From assembly GCF_900104845.1 (NCBI RefSeq), contig NZ_FNSR01000002.1:1116001-1180000 (forward strand): a stretch of 64,000 nucleotides of DNA, given 5' to 3'. Position numbers and translations under genes: made by a program. Shown here in pieces: positions 17,965 through 27,934 of the stretch (position 1 is the stretch's first letter; each line of letters opens with the position of its first letter). The notes beneath the pieces are model-generated. The model did not search any database. It was not told where the DNA came from and saw only the letters and a program-made list of their open reading frames with translations. The DNA is from Paraburkholderia caballeronis. Lineage in GTDB: Bacteria; Pseudomonadota; Gammaproteobacteria; Burkholderiales; Burkholderiaceae.

Positions 17965-19254
17965 TCAATCGTCGAGCGGCAACCCCGTCAGATCGCGGAT
18001 GAACGGCAGCGCCGCGCACGACAGCGCGACGCATCCCATCACGTACCACGCGGGCGCGAGCACGTTGCCGGTCGCGCGGATCAGCCACGTCGCGATCGTC
18101 TGCGCGAAGCCGCCGAACAGCGCGACGCCGACGCTGTACACGATCGCCATTCCGGTCGCGCGCACCGCGCGCGGGAACATCTCCGGCAGCATCGTGATCG
18201 ACGGCGCGGCCTGCAGCGCGAGCAGCACGCTCAGGCCGCCGACCGTCACCAGCAGCCGCGTCGGGCCGGGCTCGCTCGCAAGCCACAGGAACGCCGGATA
18301 GATCGCGATCACGACCGCGACGCGCGGCCAGAAGATCAGCGCGCGGCGGCTCAGGCGGTCGCTCAGCAGCCCCGACACCGGCGCGACGACGAACGTGACG
18401 ACGCCGGACACGAGGCCCGCGAGCAGCGCGGTCGGCGCGGGCACGTGCAGTTCGTGGATCGCGTAGGTCGGCATGTAGAACGTGACCACGTAGGCGGTCA
18501 CCGTCGTGCCGATCGTCAGCAGCACGCCGAGCAGCGCGCGGTCGCCGTGGTCGCGCAGCACGTCGACCACCGGCTGGCGCGCGACGCTGTCCGCGTGCGG
18601 CGCCTGTTCGTCGAGACGGCGGCGGATCCGCAGCCCGATCGGCGCGATCGCGACGCCGAGCAGGAACGGAATGCGCCAGCCCCATGCGAGCATCGCCTCG
18701 GTGGACAACAACGCGGTCAGCACCCCCGCGACCAGCGCGCCGATCGACACGCCGATGCCCTGGCTCGCGAACTGGAGGCTGCCGAAAAAACCGCGGTTCG
18801 CGGGCGTGGCGGCCTCGATCAGCAACGTCGTCGACGCGCCGACCTCGCCGCCCGCCGAGAAACCTTGCAGCAGCCGCGCGAACACGATCAGCACCGGCGC
18901 GGCGACGCCGATCTGCGCATACGTCGGCGCGAGGCCGATCAGCATGCAGCCGAGCGCCATCATGAAGATCGTCAGCGTCATCGCGGGCTTGCGGCCCGCG
19001 CGATCCGCATATGCGCCGATCACGATGCCGCCGAGCGGCCGCATCACGAAACCGACGCCGAACGTCGCGACCGACGCGAGCAGTTGTCCGTAACTCGACA
19101 TCGTCGGGAAGAACAGCTTGCCGATCGTCAGCGCGAAAAAGCTGTAGACGGTGAAGTCGAAGAATTCGAGTGCGTTGCCGATCGTGGCCGCGAAGATCAG
19201 TTGCGTGCGACTCAGTTTGTCTTTGTGGACGTCGTCCAGGGTGATGCTGTCCAT
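17965..19254 (-). CDS. MHS-family (MFS) metabolite:proton symporter
   Basis: A 429-residue major facilitator with about 12 membrane segments. GNALEFFDFTVYSFFA is the typical first helix of the metabolite:H+ symporters (proline/betaine, citrate or alpha-ketoglutarate carriers), followed by ADRAGRKPAM, the loop 2-3 motif. The substrate is not predictable from sequence. I chose the ATG at 19254, which is preceded by GAGGAG; a longer frame to 19467 lacks support. It is convergent with arcC and has no co-directional neighbour. Confidence 0.85.
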   Translation of the reverse strand: MDSITLDDVHKDKLSRTQLIFAATIGNALEFFDFTVYSFFALTIGKLFFPTMSSYGQLLASVATFGVGFVMRPLGGIVIGAYADRAGRKPAMTLTIFMMALGCMLIGLAPTYAQIGVAAPVLIVFARLLQGFSAGGEVGASTTLLIEAATPANRGFFGSLQFASQGIGVSIGALVAGVLTALLSTEAMLAWGWRIPFLLGVAIAPIGLRIRRRLDEQAPHADSVARQPVVDVLRDHGDRALLGVLLTIGTTVTAYVVTFYMPTYAIHELHVPAPTALLAGLVSGVVTFVVAPVSGLLSDRLSRRALIFWPRVAVVIAIYPAFLWLASEPGPTRLLVTVGGLSVLLALQAAPSITMLPEMFPRAVRATGMAIVYSVGVALFGGFAQTIATWLIRATGNVLAPAWYVMGCVALSCAALPFIRDLTGLPLDD

Positions 19255-19753
19255 GCGCTCTCCTCGTGCCGGACCGTGGCCGCCCAGGCCGGCATTTTGT
19301 CGTTGTCGTGCCAACGGTAGCATTGGCGGCGGGCGGCGCGCCACTGAATTAAATTCCGGCTTCAGCCGTCCGGGCCGCCCGTGTGGCGCGGCCAGGGAGA
19401 GTCCTGGGTGACCCCCTGATTCTTTCTTGCCAGCCGTGCTGCGTGCGGTCTTTTCCGTCAGCATCACCGACTAATTTCGCTGCTCGCCGGTTCGTCATTG
19501 CGGATGTCGTTTCTGCCGGTTGGCGTGGGCCGGTCTGGACCGTTAGTTGCGACTTTACTCGCGACGCAAACGCCCGCGGCGGCGCGGTCCGCCGCCCCAT
19601 CGACCGCATTACACGGCATACTTGACGCTCCCACGCGCGACACAACGCTTGCGCCGCCGGCGGCATGGAATTTGCGCCGCCGCATCGACTGCCTGCCCGG
19701 CCTGCGCGGCCGGCATCCGTTTACCGACGTTCGACCCATCCACTCATCCACTC
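19255..19753. other. Divergent intergenic region, MHS transporter / mscS
   Basis: A 499-bp stretch between two divergently read genes. The only feature seen is an 11-bp palindrome GAATTAAATTC at 19346-19356, near where the transporter promoter would be. No gene, iteron-like element or terminator was recognised. Confidence 0.4.
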
Positions 19754-22507
19754 ATGCCAAGGACGCCCGACTTCATCCGTCTCCGATCCTTTCGCGCGGC
19801 CCTCGCCGCGCTGATCCTCGCGCTGCTCGCCGCCGTGCTGTGCGCGGCGCCAGCGAGCGCCGCGCCGGCCGCCGCCAGTCCGACGAGCCCCACGAATCCC
19901 GCCGCGCCCGTCGTGCTGACGCCCGAGCAGGCCCGCTCCGCGCTGCGCGTGCTCGACGACCCGACGCAGCGCGCGCACGTCGAGGACACGCTGCGCGCGA
20001 TCGCGGCGGCCGGCGCGCTCGCGACGCCCGCTTCCGCGCCGGCCGCCGCGAGCCCCGCCGCCGCGTCGGCTCCCGCTGCGGCATCCGCGCCGCTGGTCGA
20101 GGCGCTGCGCTCGAACGGCCTCGTGCTGCAACTGTCGTCGCACGCGGCGCACAGCGCGCGCATGATCGGCGAACGCCTGCTGCATTCGCGGAGCGCGCTG
20201 TCGAACCTCGCGTCGGCGCGCGACTGGTGGAACGGCAAGCTGCATACGCCGGAGGGCCGCGCGCTGCTGGTCGATCTGCTGCGCGTGCTGTTCGTCACGC
20301 TGGCGCCGGCGCTGCTGCTCGAATGGCTGGTGCGCCGTTTCGCCGGCAGACCGGTGCGCGCGATCGCGTCGATGGCGGCGCATTCGGCGGACGTGAAGCT
20401 CGAAGCCGCGTTGCGGCAGGCGGAAACCGCCGCGCGCCGCGCCGAGATTCGCGCGCATGACGCGAGCGAGGCGGCCCGCTCGAAAACCGCGCTCGACAGC
20501 GCAACGAACGACGACGCCGCGAAACCCGCCGCCCCGCCACCGTCCGGATCCACGGCGTCCGCCGACGAAGCGGACGCCAACCTGACGACGCCCGACAAAC
20601 CCGAACCGGACCACGAGACGGCCGAGTCCCGCGCGCGTCGCGAGCGTCACCGGCTGCTCGGCGCGCGGCACTGGACGCTGCTGCAACGTCTGCCCGCCGC
20701 GTTGTTCGCCGGGCTGCTCGCGCTGCTGCCGGTCGTCGCGTTCGGCCTCGTCGCGGCCGGCATCCTGTCGCTGATGACCGGTCCCGACGACGCGGCGCCT
20801 GCCGCCGCGGTCGGCGAACTGGTCGATACGTATGTGATCTGCCGGATCGTGCTCGTGCTGTGCGGGCTGCTGTTCGCGCCGAACACGGCCGCGCTGCGGC
20901 TGATGCCGCTGTCCAACGAATCGGCCGCGTTCGCGCAACGCTGGGCGACGTGGCTCGTGATCGTCGGCGGCGTCGGCGGCGCGCTGAACGGCGCGGTGCA
21001 GCTCGGCATGACAGAGGACGCGCACCTCGCGCTCGTGAAGATTGTCGCGCTCGTCGGCCACCTGCTGCTCGCGATTGCGATCCTGCGCTGCCGGCGTCCG
21101 GTCGCGACCGCGATTCGCCGCGCGACGTTCAAGCGCCGCTCGCTCGAATACCTCGCGCACTGGTTCGCGGACGTGTGGGCCGGCGTCGCGATCTTCATCG
21201 TGATCGCGCTGTGGCTCGCCTGGGCGCTCGATCTGCGCGGCGGTTATCCGGCGCTGATGCGCGCGGGCGGCCTGTCGCTCGCGGTGCTGCTCGGCGCGCG
21301 CGTGGTCGCGATCGTCGCGCTCGGCGCGCTCGGCCGCATCTTCGATCCGCTCGGCAACCGCGAGAACATGTCGATCGGCCAGCGCCGCGCGTATCGCTAT
21401 TACCCGATCCTGCGGCGGCTGCTGACGATCGCGATCTGGCTCGTCACCCTCGACGTGCTGCTGCACGTGTGGGGCATCCAGCTCGGCCGGCTGTTCGTCA
21501 GCGCGCAGATCGGGCGGCTGCTCAGTTCCGCGCTGCTCACGATCGCGATCGCGATCGTCGTCGCGATCGTGATCTGGGAAACCGTGAACGTCGCCGCCGA
21601 ACGACGCCTCGAAAACTGGACGCACGCGGGCGACTACGTGCGCGCCGCGCGGCTGCGCACGCTGCTGCCGATGCTGCGCACGTCGCTGCTCGTCGCGATC
21701 CTCGTGGTCGTCGGGCTGACCGCGCTGAGCCAGCTCGGCGTGAACACCGGGCCGCTCGTCGCGGGCGCGAGCATCTTCGGCGTCGCGCTCGGCTTCGGCT
21801 CGCAGAAGCTGGTGCAGGACTTCATCACCGGCATCTTCCTGCTGACCGAAAACGCGATGCAGGTCGGCGACTGGGTGACGGTCGCGGGCGTGTCCGGCAC
21901 CGTGGAGTTCCTGTCGATCCGCACGGTGCGGCTGCGCGGCGGCGACGGCTCGTTGTACACGGTGCCGTTCAGTTCGGTCACGACCGTGAACAATACCAAT
22001 CGCGGCATCGGCAACGCGGCGGTGAAGGTGGTGATCGCGCACGGCGCGGACGTGAAGCGCGCGGTCGACACGCTGAACGACATCGGCGCGGCACTGCGCG
22101 CCGACGAGGCGTTCGGCAAGGGCATCCTGAGCGACTTCGCGTACTGGGGCATCGACCAGGTGGACGGCGCGAACGTGACGCTGGTCGGGCAGATCCAGTG
22201 CACGGACTCGACGCGCTGGTCGGTGCAGCGCGAATTCAACCGGCGCGTGCTCGACCGCTTTGCCGAACGCGGCATCGAACTGGCGAATCCGCAGCGCAAC
22301 TTCATCGTCGGGCTGCCGGGCGGCAATGGCGATGCGGCGGAGCGCGGCGGCGATGTCGAACGGCGCTCGGGCGATGGTCGTGACGGCCGGGAGGCCGCGC
22401 CCGATCATGCGGGTCAGGCGGCCCGCGCGACGAAGGACGCGGAATCGCCGTCCGGCTCGACGACCGACGCGCGCGGCACGTCGCCGGGCAGCAAGCCGTC
22501 GCTTTGA
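19754..22507 (+). CDS. Large MscS-family mechanosensitive channel
   Basis: A 917-residue protein with a cleavable signal peptide (about residues 1-32, ending ASAAPA). An Ala/Pro-rich and partly coiled-coil periplasmic region reaches about residue 290, followed by a multi-helix membrane domain and the MscS pore and beta domain. The conserved stretch GVALGFGSQKLVQDFITGIF followed by GDWVTVAGVSGTVEFLSIRTVRLR identifies the channel. It should release solutes on hypo-osmotic shock; the length resembles the large MscK/YbiO-like members. A disordered, charged tail of about 60 residues follows the vestibule domain. It stands alone. Confidence 0.88.
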   Translation: MPRTPDFIRLRSFRAALAALILALLAAVLCAAPASAAPAAASPTSPTNPAAPVVLTPEQARSALRVLDDPTQRAHVEDTLRAIAAAGALATPASAPAAASPAAASAPAAASAPLVEALRSNGLVLQLSSHAAHSARMIGERLLHSRSALSNLASARDWWNGKLHTPEGRALLVDLLRVLFVTLAPALLLEWLVRRFAGRPVRAIASMAAHSADVKLEAALRQAETAARRAEIRAHDASEAARSKTALDSATNDDAAKPAAPPPSGSTASADEADANLTTPDKPEPDHETAESRARRERHRLLGARHWTLLQRLPAALFAGLLALLPVVAFGLVAAGILSLMTGPDDAAPAAAVGELVDTYVICRIVLVLCGLLFAPNTAALRLMPLSNESAAFAQRWATWLVIVGGVGGALNGAVQLGMTEDAHLALVKIVALVGHLLLAIAILRCRRPVATAIRRATFKRRSLEYLAHWFADVWAGVAIFIVIALWLAWALDLRGGYPALMRAGGLSLAVLLGARVVAIVALGALGRIFDPLGNRENMSIGQRRAYRYYPILRRLLTIAIWLVTLDVLLHVWGIQLGRLFVSAQIGRLLSSALLTIAIAIVVAIVIWETVNVAAERRLENWTHAGDYVRAARLRTLLPMLRTSLLVAILVVVGLTALSQLGVNTGPLVAGASIFGVALGFGSQKLVQDFITGIFLLTENAMQVGDWVTVAGVSGTVEFLSIRTVRLRGGDGSLYTVPFSSVTTVNNTNRGIGNAAVKVVIAHGADVKRAVDTLNDIGAALRADEAFGKGILSDFAYWGIDQVDGANVTLVGQIQCTDSTRWSVQREFNRRVLDRFAERGIELANPQRNFIVGLPGGNGDAAERGGDVERRSGDGRDGREAAPDHAGQAARATKDAESPSGSTTDARGTSPGSKPSL

Positions 22508-22558
22508 TGCGGGGTCGGGGGTGCGTGCCGATTGTGGTCCCGACTCACCGCCGAGGGT

Positions 22559-22699
22559 CCCGAAAATCCTCACCTTGAGGCGGTCCGGCCAGCGCGGCCG
22601 GATCGTCGGCGCGACGGACTTTCCAGTCCAATCAATGACCTACGTGTGGGGGGCGAAGCGGCTTTCGCGAGACGCGGGCGGGTCCCGAAATCCCTCACC
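22559..22699 (+). repeat. Two dispersed iteron-like elements (22559-22574, 22684-22699)
   Basis: CCCG-AAAATC-CTCACC and CCCG-AAATCC-CTCACC lie in the 326-bp gap between the convergent mscS and ABC transporter genes. Both share the orientation of all other copies left of the origin. Each is preceded by GGT. Confidence 0.75.
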
Positions 22700-22741
22700 T
22701 TTAATCGCGCGTTCGCGGGGGGCTGTTTTTACTGCACGTAA

Positions 22742-22761
22742 AAGCCGATGGCTTTCGGCTT
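22742..22761. terminator. Possible bidirectional terminator hairpin
   Basis: AAGCCGA/TCGGCTT arms around TGGCTT, in the gap between two convergent genes. There is no strong U-run on either side, so confidence is modest. Confidence 0.4.
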
Positions 22762-22833
22762 CGTGACGCGGAATATGCGGCCACGCTTGCCACGCACCGC
22801 CGTTGCGGCGATGCGTGTTTCAAGTATCAAACC

Positions 22834-24168
22834 TCAAGCCTCGACATCCGCGAGACTGAAAATCCCGGTCTGGTCGTTATACGAAAAGATCTCGCCGTAA
22901 CGGCCCCAGTCGATCACGGTATCGAGCGTCTGTTCGGCAATCACGTCGGACAGGAAGTCCTCCAGTTCCTGCTCGAAGCGCACGCGCGGCGCGCGATGTC
23001 CCGGCCGCTCGTTCAGCACCTTCCTGATCCGCGCGGCGAGCGGCACATGCCGCAGCAGATGCTCGGCGAACATCGTCTTGCGCGCCTGCGTGTCCAGTTC
23101 CGCGAACACGCGCGCGGGCGGCGTCAGCAGCACGTCGCCCTCGCGCACGTCCGCGAAGCCGAGCAGTTGCAGCATCTCCGCGATCGGGAACAGGTCGTCC
23201 ACCTGGAGATGCAGCGAACGCGCGATCTCCGGCATGTCCGCGCGGCCATGGTACGGCGCGGCCGCGACGGTCTCGATCAGACCCGCCATCAGATTCGTCG
23301 ACACGTCCGGCAGGCGGCTGCCCACTTCGAGACGCTTCTTCGTCGCGTCCTCGACGTCGCGGGTCGTCATCTTCGCGTAGATGTCGTCCACCAGGCGGCG
23401 GAACGCCGGGTCCAGACGATTGCGCGGATGCCTGAACGGCACCTTGATTTCCGCGACCACGCGCCCCGGGTTCGACGACAGCACCAGAATCCGGTCGCAC
23501 ATGAACACCGCTTCCTCGATGTTGTGCGTGACGATCAGCACGGACTTGATCGGCAGACGCCCCTGCGTCCACAGGTCGAGCATATCGGTGCGCAGCGTCT
23601 CGGCGGTCAGCACGTCGAGCGCGGAGAACGGTTCGTCCATCAGCAGCAGCGTCGGATCGACGACCAGCGCACGCGCGAAACCGACGCGCTGACGCATGCC
23701 GCCCGACAGTTCGCGCGGATACGCGTTTTCGAAACCGTCGAGGCCGATCAGGTCGATCGCCGCAAGCGCGCGTTCGCGCCGCTCGCGCGCGCCGACGCCC
23801 TGTGCTTCGAGGCCGGATTCGACGTTCTGCAACACGGTCAGCCACGGGAACAGCGCGAAGGTCTGGAACACCATCGCGACGCCTTCGGCCGGCCCCTTCA
23901 GCGGCTTGCCGAGCCAGTCGACTTCGCCCGACGTGGGCTCGATCAGACCGGAGATGATGCGCAACAGCGTCGACTTGCCGGAGCCGGAGCGGCCGAGCAG
24001 CCCGACGATTTCGCCTTCGCGCAGTGACAGGTTCGCGTCGTCGAGTACGAGCCGGCCGTTCTGGTAGTCGTCGAAACCGCGGCTCACGTGGCGCACCGAC
24101 AGCACTTCGTCGCCGAGGCGCGGCCGCCGCGGCAGCAGGTCGGGAGAGATGATTTCAGGATTCAGCAT
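22834..24168 (-). CDS. ABC transporter ATPase with C-terminal AAA-associated domain
   Basis: A 444-residue protein. Residues about 20-260 are a nitrate/sulfonate/taurine-type ATPase with Walker A (GRSGSGKST), a Q-loop (VFQTFALFPWLTV), the LSGGMRQRVG signature and LLLMDEPFSALD. The C-terminal 150 residues form the AAA-associated domain found in this subgroup, of unknown regulatory role. It is the last gene of a two-gene transporter operon with the fused permease. No binding protein is encoded nearby, and the substrate is unknown. Confidence 0.85.
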   Translation of the reverse strand: MLNPEIISPDLLPRRPRLGDEVLSVRHVSRGFDDYQNGRLVLDDANLSLREGEIVGLLGRSGSGKSTLLRIISGLIEPTSGEVDWLGKPLKGPAEGVAMVFQTFALFPWLTVLQNVESGLEAQGVGARERRERALAAIDLIGLDGFENAYPRELSGGMRQRVGFARALVVDPTLLLMDEPFSALDVLTAETLRTDMLDLWTQGRLPIKSVLIVTHNIEEAVFMCDRILVLSSNPGRVVAEIKVPFRHPRNRLDPAFRRLVDDIYAKMTTRDVEDATKKRLEVGSRLPDVSTNLMAGLIETVAAAPYHGRADMPEIARSLHLQVDDLFPIAEMLQLLGFADVREGDVLLTPPARVFAELDTQARKTMFAEHLLRHVPLAARIRKVLNERPGHRAPRVRFEQELEDFLSDVIAEQTLDTVIDWGRYGEIFSYNDQTGIFSLADVEA

Positions 24169-24180
24169 GGCCGTTTACTC

Positions 24181-25932
24181 TCAATCGAGCCGGAGCCGGG
24201 ACTCGGCATGGGTATACATCGGCCGCCACAGCAGGCGGTTGAACAGCGTGACGAACAGCGACATCACCGCGATCCCGAGAATGATCTTCGGGTAGTCGCC
24301 GGCGGCGGTCATCTGCGCGATGTACGCGCCGAGGCCGTGCGCGGCGACCTTCGTGTCGCCCCACTGCACGTATTCCGCGACGATGCTCGCGTTCCACGCG
24401 CCGCCCGACGCGGTGATCGCGCCGGTGATGTAGTAAGGGAAGATGCCCGGCAGGATCGCCTGACGCCACCACTGCCAGCCGCGAATGCGGAAGTTCGTCG
24501 CCGCTTCGCGATAGTCGTTCGGATAGGCGCTCGCCCCCGCAATCACGTTGAACAGGATGTACCACTGCGTGCCGAGCACGATCAGCGGCGACAGCCATAC
24601 GTCCGGATTCAGATGGAAACGCACGATCACGACGACGAACGCCGGGAACAGCAGGTTCGCCGGGAACGCGGCGAGGAACTGCGCGAGCGGCTGGATCTTT
24701 TCGGCAAGCGCCGGACGCAGCCCGATCAGCACGCCGAGCGGCACCCAGATCACCGATGCGATCGCGATCAGCACGACGACGCGCAGCAGCGTAATCAAGC
24801 CGAGCACGAGCACGTGACCGATTTCATCGAGCGTGACGCCGGTGCGCACGTAACCGACGACGCGCCACACGACGAACACCGTCAGCACGAGCACGAAGGT
24901 CATCCACACGATATCGCCGGTGCGCGACGCCGCGCTGCTCCGCACCCGCGCGGCGGGCAGCGCCTTCGGCATGCGCACGCGCAGCGGCACGCGCGCCGCG
25001 TTCGCGAGCAGCCAGCCGGCCGGCACCAGCAGGCGGTGAATCAGCCGCGTGCGGCGGATCAGATCCAGCAGCCACGATTCCGGCGCGTTGCCCGAACTCG
25101 TGTTTTCCATCCGGAACTTGTCCGCCCACGCGACCAGCGGACGAAACAGCAACTGGTCATACGCGAGGATCACCACCACCATCGTCAGGATCACCCAGCC
25201 GATCGCATGCAGGTTCTTGTCCGCGATCGCCTGCGCCAGATATGCGCCGATCCCCGGCAGCGTGATCGTGTGGTTGCCGACCGTGATCGCTTCCGACGCC
25301 ACCACGAAGAACCACCCGCCCGACATCGACATCATCATGTTCCAGATGAGCCCCGGCATCGAGAACGGCACCTCCAGCTTCCAGAAGCGTTGCCAGCCGG
25401 TCAGGTGAAAGCCTTTCGACACCTCGTCCAGATCGCGCGGCACCGTGCGCAGCGACTGGTAGAAGCTGAACGTCATGTTCCACGCCTGGCTCGTGAAGAT
25501 CGCGAAGATCGCCGCGAGTTCGGCCCCGAGCACGCGCGACGGAAACAGCGCGAGGAAAAACGTCACCGTGAACGAGATATAGCCGAGCACCGGCACCGAC
25601 TGCAGGATGTCGAGGATCGGCACGAGCACCTGCGCGGCGCGGCGGCTTTTCGCGGCGAGCGTGCCGTACCCCAGCGTAAAGACGAGCGACGCGATCATCG
25701 CCGCGAGCATGCGCAGCGTGGTGCGCATCGCGTATTCGGGCAGGTTCGACGGATCGAGCGAGATCGGCTGCGCGCTCAGCGTCGAGATGGGGGCCATCGA
25801 CTCGTGAAAGCCGATTGCGGCCATCGCGAGCAGGCAGATGATCAGCGGGAACGCGACGAAGTCCCAGCGGTTCGGCAGCACGCGCCACGCGGATGCGTTG
25901 GCCGTGCGGTTCAGGTTGAAACCGAATTCCAT
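24181..25932 (-). CDS. ABC transporter permease, two permease domains fused
   Basis: A 583-residue protein with two BPD-type permease modules. The first module (about residues 60-270) carries the EAA-like loop SKGFHLTGWQRFWKLEVPFSMPG. The second (about 370-575) carries ATNFRIRGWQWWRQAILPGIFP. They are joined by a hydrophilic linker near residues 285-345. The fusion lets one polypeptide supply both transmembrane halves for the ATPase downstream. The ATG at 25932 is preceded by CCGGAGGCC. Substrate is not predictable. Confidence 0.85.
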   Translation of the reverse strand: MEFGFNLNRTANASAWRVLPNRWDFVAFPLIICLLAMAAIGFHESMAPISTLSAQPISLDPSNLPEYAMRTTLRMLAAMIASLVFTLGYGTLAAKSRRAAQVLVPILDILQSVPVLGYISFTVTFFLALFPSRVLGAELAAIFAIFTSQAWNMTFSFYQSLRTVPRDLDEVSKGFHLTGWQRFWKLEVPFSMPGLIWNMMMSMSGGWFFVVASEAITVGNHTITLPGIGAYLAQAIADKNLHAIGWVILTMVVVILAYDQLLFRPLVAWADKFRMENTSSGNAPESWLLDLIRRTRLIHRLLVPAGWLLANAARVPLRVRMPKALPAARVRSSAASRTGDIVWMTFVLVLTVFVVWRVVGYVRTGVTLDEIGHVLVLGLITLLRVVVLIAIASVIWVPLGVLIGLRPALAEKIQPLAQFLAAFPANLLFPAFVVVIVRFHLNPDVWLSPLIVLGTQWYILFNVIAGASAYPNDYREAATNFRIRGWQWWRQAILPGIFPYYITGAITASGGAWNASIVAEYVQWGDTKVAAHGLGAYIAQMTAAGDYPKIILGIAVMSLFVTLFNRLLWRPMYTHAESRLRLD

Positions 25933-26110
25933 CACTGGCCTCCGGCGCGCGGCCCGGCGCAGGCGCGGCACGGCGCGCGGCGGTTCGTTCGCATTGAACG
26001 GTTGAGCGAATTCATGTCGAAAACCCCGATGATTGGATGAAGCATCCGGACGTCGCCGCGCGCGGGACCGTCCGGCGGGTCCGGACGGGACATCCGCGCG
26101 CGACGGCCGG

Positions 26111-26287
26111 TCAGACCGCGAACACGCGTGCTTTCAGGCGTCGCCAGCGATCGGCGAGCGAACGCCCGCCGTGCATCGGCGCGGACGGCGCAGGCGTGGC
26201 GGCGGACCGGACATGGCCGGCATCGGATGGGGGAAGCGGTTCGGGCAACTGGCGGGGCAGGTGCGAGACAAGCAGACCGAAGTTCAT
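26111..26287 (-). CDS. Possible 58-residue leader protein upstream of the ABC transporter
   Basis: A short frame starting MNFGLLVSHLPRQLPEP and ending WRRLKARVFAV. In its favour are a good ribosome binding site (CGGAGA, about seven bases before the ATG), third positions that are mainly G or C, and co-direction with the permease gene 178 bp downstream. I do not recognise the family. The Pro-rich middle and basic C-terminus could be a regulatory leader peptide or a genuine small protein. A hairpin lies just upstream at 26302-26317. Confidence 0.45.
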   Translation of the reverse strand: MNFGLLVSHLPRQLPEPLPPSDAGHVRSAATPAPSAPMHGGRSLADRWRRLKARVFAV

Positions 26288-26908
26288 GCTGATTCTCCGA
26301 AGCGTCGCAAGCGACGCGGTTTTTATCGGAAAGCCAGCAGACCTGGTGGCGGCGCGATTCACGCGCAACGGCAAACGGCTACTCGCTTTCCTTCGCAAAC
26401 GAAACAAGGAAGCGGCATAACGGATAACTGTCACTGTCGGACATCGGAACCTCCATCGCGCATCGACGACGCGCTTAAGGCCCGCCCGCATCGCCGGCGC
26501 AACGACGCCGGCCCGCGAGCGAACGCGGACGAACACCGCCGCGGACACAAGGCCCACGACACGATGCCAGCCGAACGCACGCGCGAAACGCGGCCGCGTC
26601 CGGATGACGCTAATTAAGATGCACGAGGAAATACTGCTGGACGCGCACCATCTGCCTCACTGGCAAGACGGCGGCTATGGAAAGGGAGCGCGGACGTCCT
26701 GCCAATCAGGCAGCGAAACTGTTCGAAGATCGACTACAGCTACTGTCCAAGGCGTCAGCCCCTTTTGTTAAGACCGGCGAATTTTAGTCACGCACACAGC
26801 CGGAAGTCAACACGATTCGCACTCCGCGTCAAATCCCGTGCCAATGCCGCCACACCGGCCCCGAACGGGGCGCGCACGGCCGCGCAGCAGCCCACGCACA
26901 CGCCGCCG
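26288..26908. other. Long untranslated stretch upstream of the ABC transporter operon
   Basis: About 620 bp without a convincing gene on either strand. It is less GC-rich than its surroundings near 26580-26830. I looked for riboswitch classes known before ABC transporters and could not match one. Small inverted repeats occur (for instance TGCC-AATCA-GGCA near 26700), so a structured leader or small RNA on the minus strand is possible but unproven. Confidence 0.35.
26302..26325 (+). terminator. Hairpin followed by T-run
   Basis: GCGTCGC and GCGACGC arms separated by AA, then GGTTTTTA on the plus strand. It resembles an intrinsic terminator for plus-strand transcription entering from the left. 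On the minus strand it sits immediately upstream of the ribosome binding site of the 58-residue frame, where it could influence translation. Confidence 0.5.
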
Positions 26909-27358
26909 TCAGGCCTGTTTGCGCTGCGCGTTTTCGCCTGCGCCGATCCGGTCGAGCCGCTCGCTCGCGTCCGTCAATACCCATAGCGGAGCCGACCGCA
27001 ACTGGCCGTCGTACACCGTCACGATGCGTGCAAGCGCATCGAAAGCCTCGTCGTCGAGGCGCCACGCGCCTTCGCGGCCGCCGCGCTCGAAGCAGGCGAG
27101 CAGCGCGTCGTCCGCGCGGCTCGCCTCCTCCGGCGTCAGTTCGCCGTAACCCGCATTGACGATCGACAGGACGAGCACCTGGGTCTGCAGCAGCGTCTGC
27201 GCGTCGTTGCCCGTCGCGTACCCGCCGCGCAGCGCGGACAGTGCGAGATGCACCTGCAGCGCGAGCCCGTCCGCGGTCGCGCGCGGAATCGGCAGCAGCA
27301 TGGTCTTGCTGCGCCGCGCGCGGGCGTTCCCAGACGAACGCTGAAACGGAATGGTCAT
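26909..27358 (-). CDS. Unknown protein, 149 residues
   Basis: The protein starts MTIPFQRSSGNARARRSKTMLLPIPRA and appears largely helical, with no signal peptide or membrane segment. The central part (LALQVHLALSALRGGYATGNDAQTLLQTQVLVLSIVNAGYGEL) suggests a small helical bundle. No catalytic motif is visible. Codon use is normal for the window. It stands alone on the minus strand upstream of the ABC transporter leader, and I do not recognise its function. Confidence 0.65.
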   Translation of the reverse strand: MTIPFQRSSGNARARRSKTMLLPIPRATADGLALQVHLALSALRGGYATGNDAQTLLQTQVLVLSIVNAGYGELTPEEASRADDALLACFERGGREGAWRLDDEAFDALARIVTVYDGQLRSAPLWVLTDASERLDRIGAGENAQRKQA

Positions 27359-27481
27359 GGTCAGGGGACACGGAAGAATCGGATCAGGTGCATTAACGGC
27401 ACCGCGCGCGGAAAGATTAAGGTGCCCCGCGCAAACGATTCAACCGGAATGAAACCTCGCCCGCGCGCCGGACGAAACGCG

Positions 27482-27934
27482 TCAGCGTTCGTCGCCTTTC
27501 GCGCGCCGCGCGGCGACGAACGCGTCGATATGCGCGATCGCCTGTTCGCACTGTTCGAGCGACAGCAGATGGAGCGACGGGCTCGCGAGTTCGAAGCCGA
27601 GTTCGTCCGCGAGCCAGCGGACCGCCTTGCCGCGCGCCTCGAACGGATTGACGCCGTCGCGCCGCACCTTCGCGGCGACGAGCGGCTCCAGCGCGTCGTG
27701 CAGCCGGCTCTTCGCGTCGCGCAGCGCGCCGTTCGCGAGCCGGCCGAGCGGCACGTTGCGCGTGCTGCGCGCGTGCACGCCGATCCACGCTTCGCAGGCG
27801 GCGCAGATCCACAGCGGGCCGTGGTCCTCGCGATACGGGTACGCTTCGTCGCCGTAGCGCGCGAGCGCGGCCCGCTCGCCGCAGTAATCGCAGGTCGGCT
27901 GCGGCAGCGCCTTGACCGGGCGGCCTACGCGCAT
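27482..27934 (-). CDS. Zinc-finger-containing small protein
   Basis: A 150-residue protein. Its N-terminal half has four cysteines in two CxxC pairs (CDYC at about 14-17 and CAAC near 44-47), which should bind zinc. This matches the DUF3268-like family, in which the second knuckle is followed by a conserved WIGVHARSTRNVPLG segment, as here. The C-terminal half is helical (KAVRWLADELGFE). GGAGCGCGTC precedes the ATG. Function is unknown. Confidence 0.7.
   Translation of the reverse strand: MRVGRPVKALPQPTCDYCGERAALARYGDEAYPYREDHGPLWICAACEAWIGVHARSTRNVPLGRLANGALRDAKSRLHDALEPLVAAKVRRDGVNPFEARGKAVRWLADELGFELASPSLHLLSLEQCEQAIAHIDAFVAARRAKGDER

Noticed and set aside
26580..26830. A possible manganese or guanidine riboswitch on the minus strand
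   Set aside because: Short G-rich and ACG-containing stretches were noticed, but the consensus elements and their order do not match either class. Kept only as an unexplained leader.
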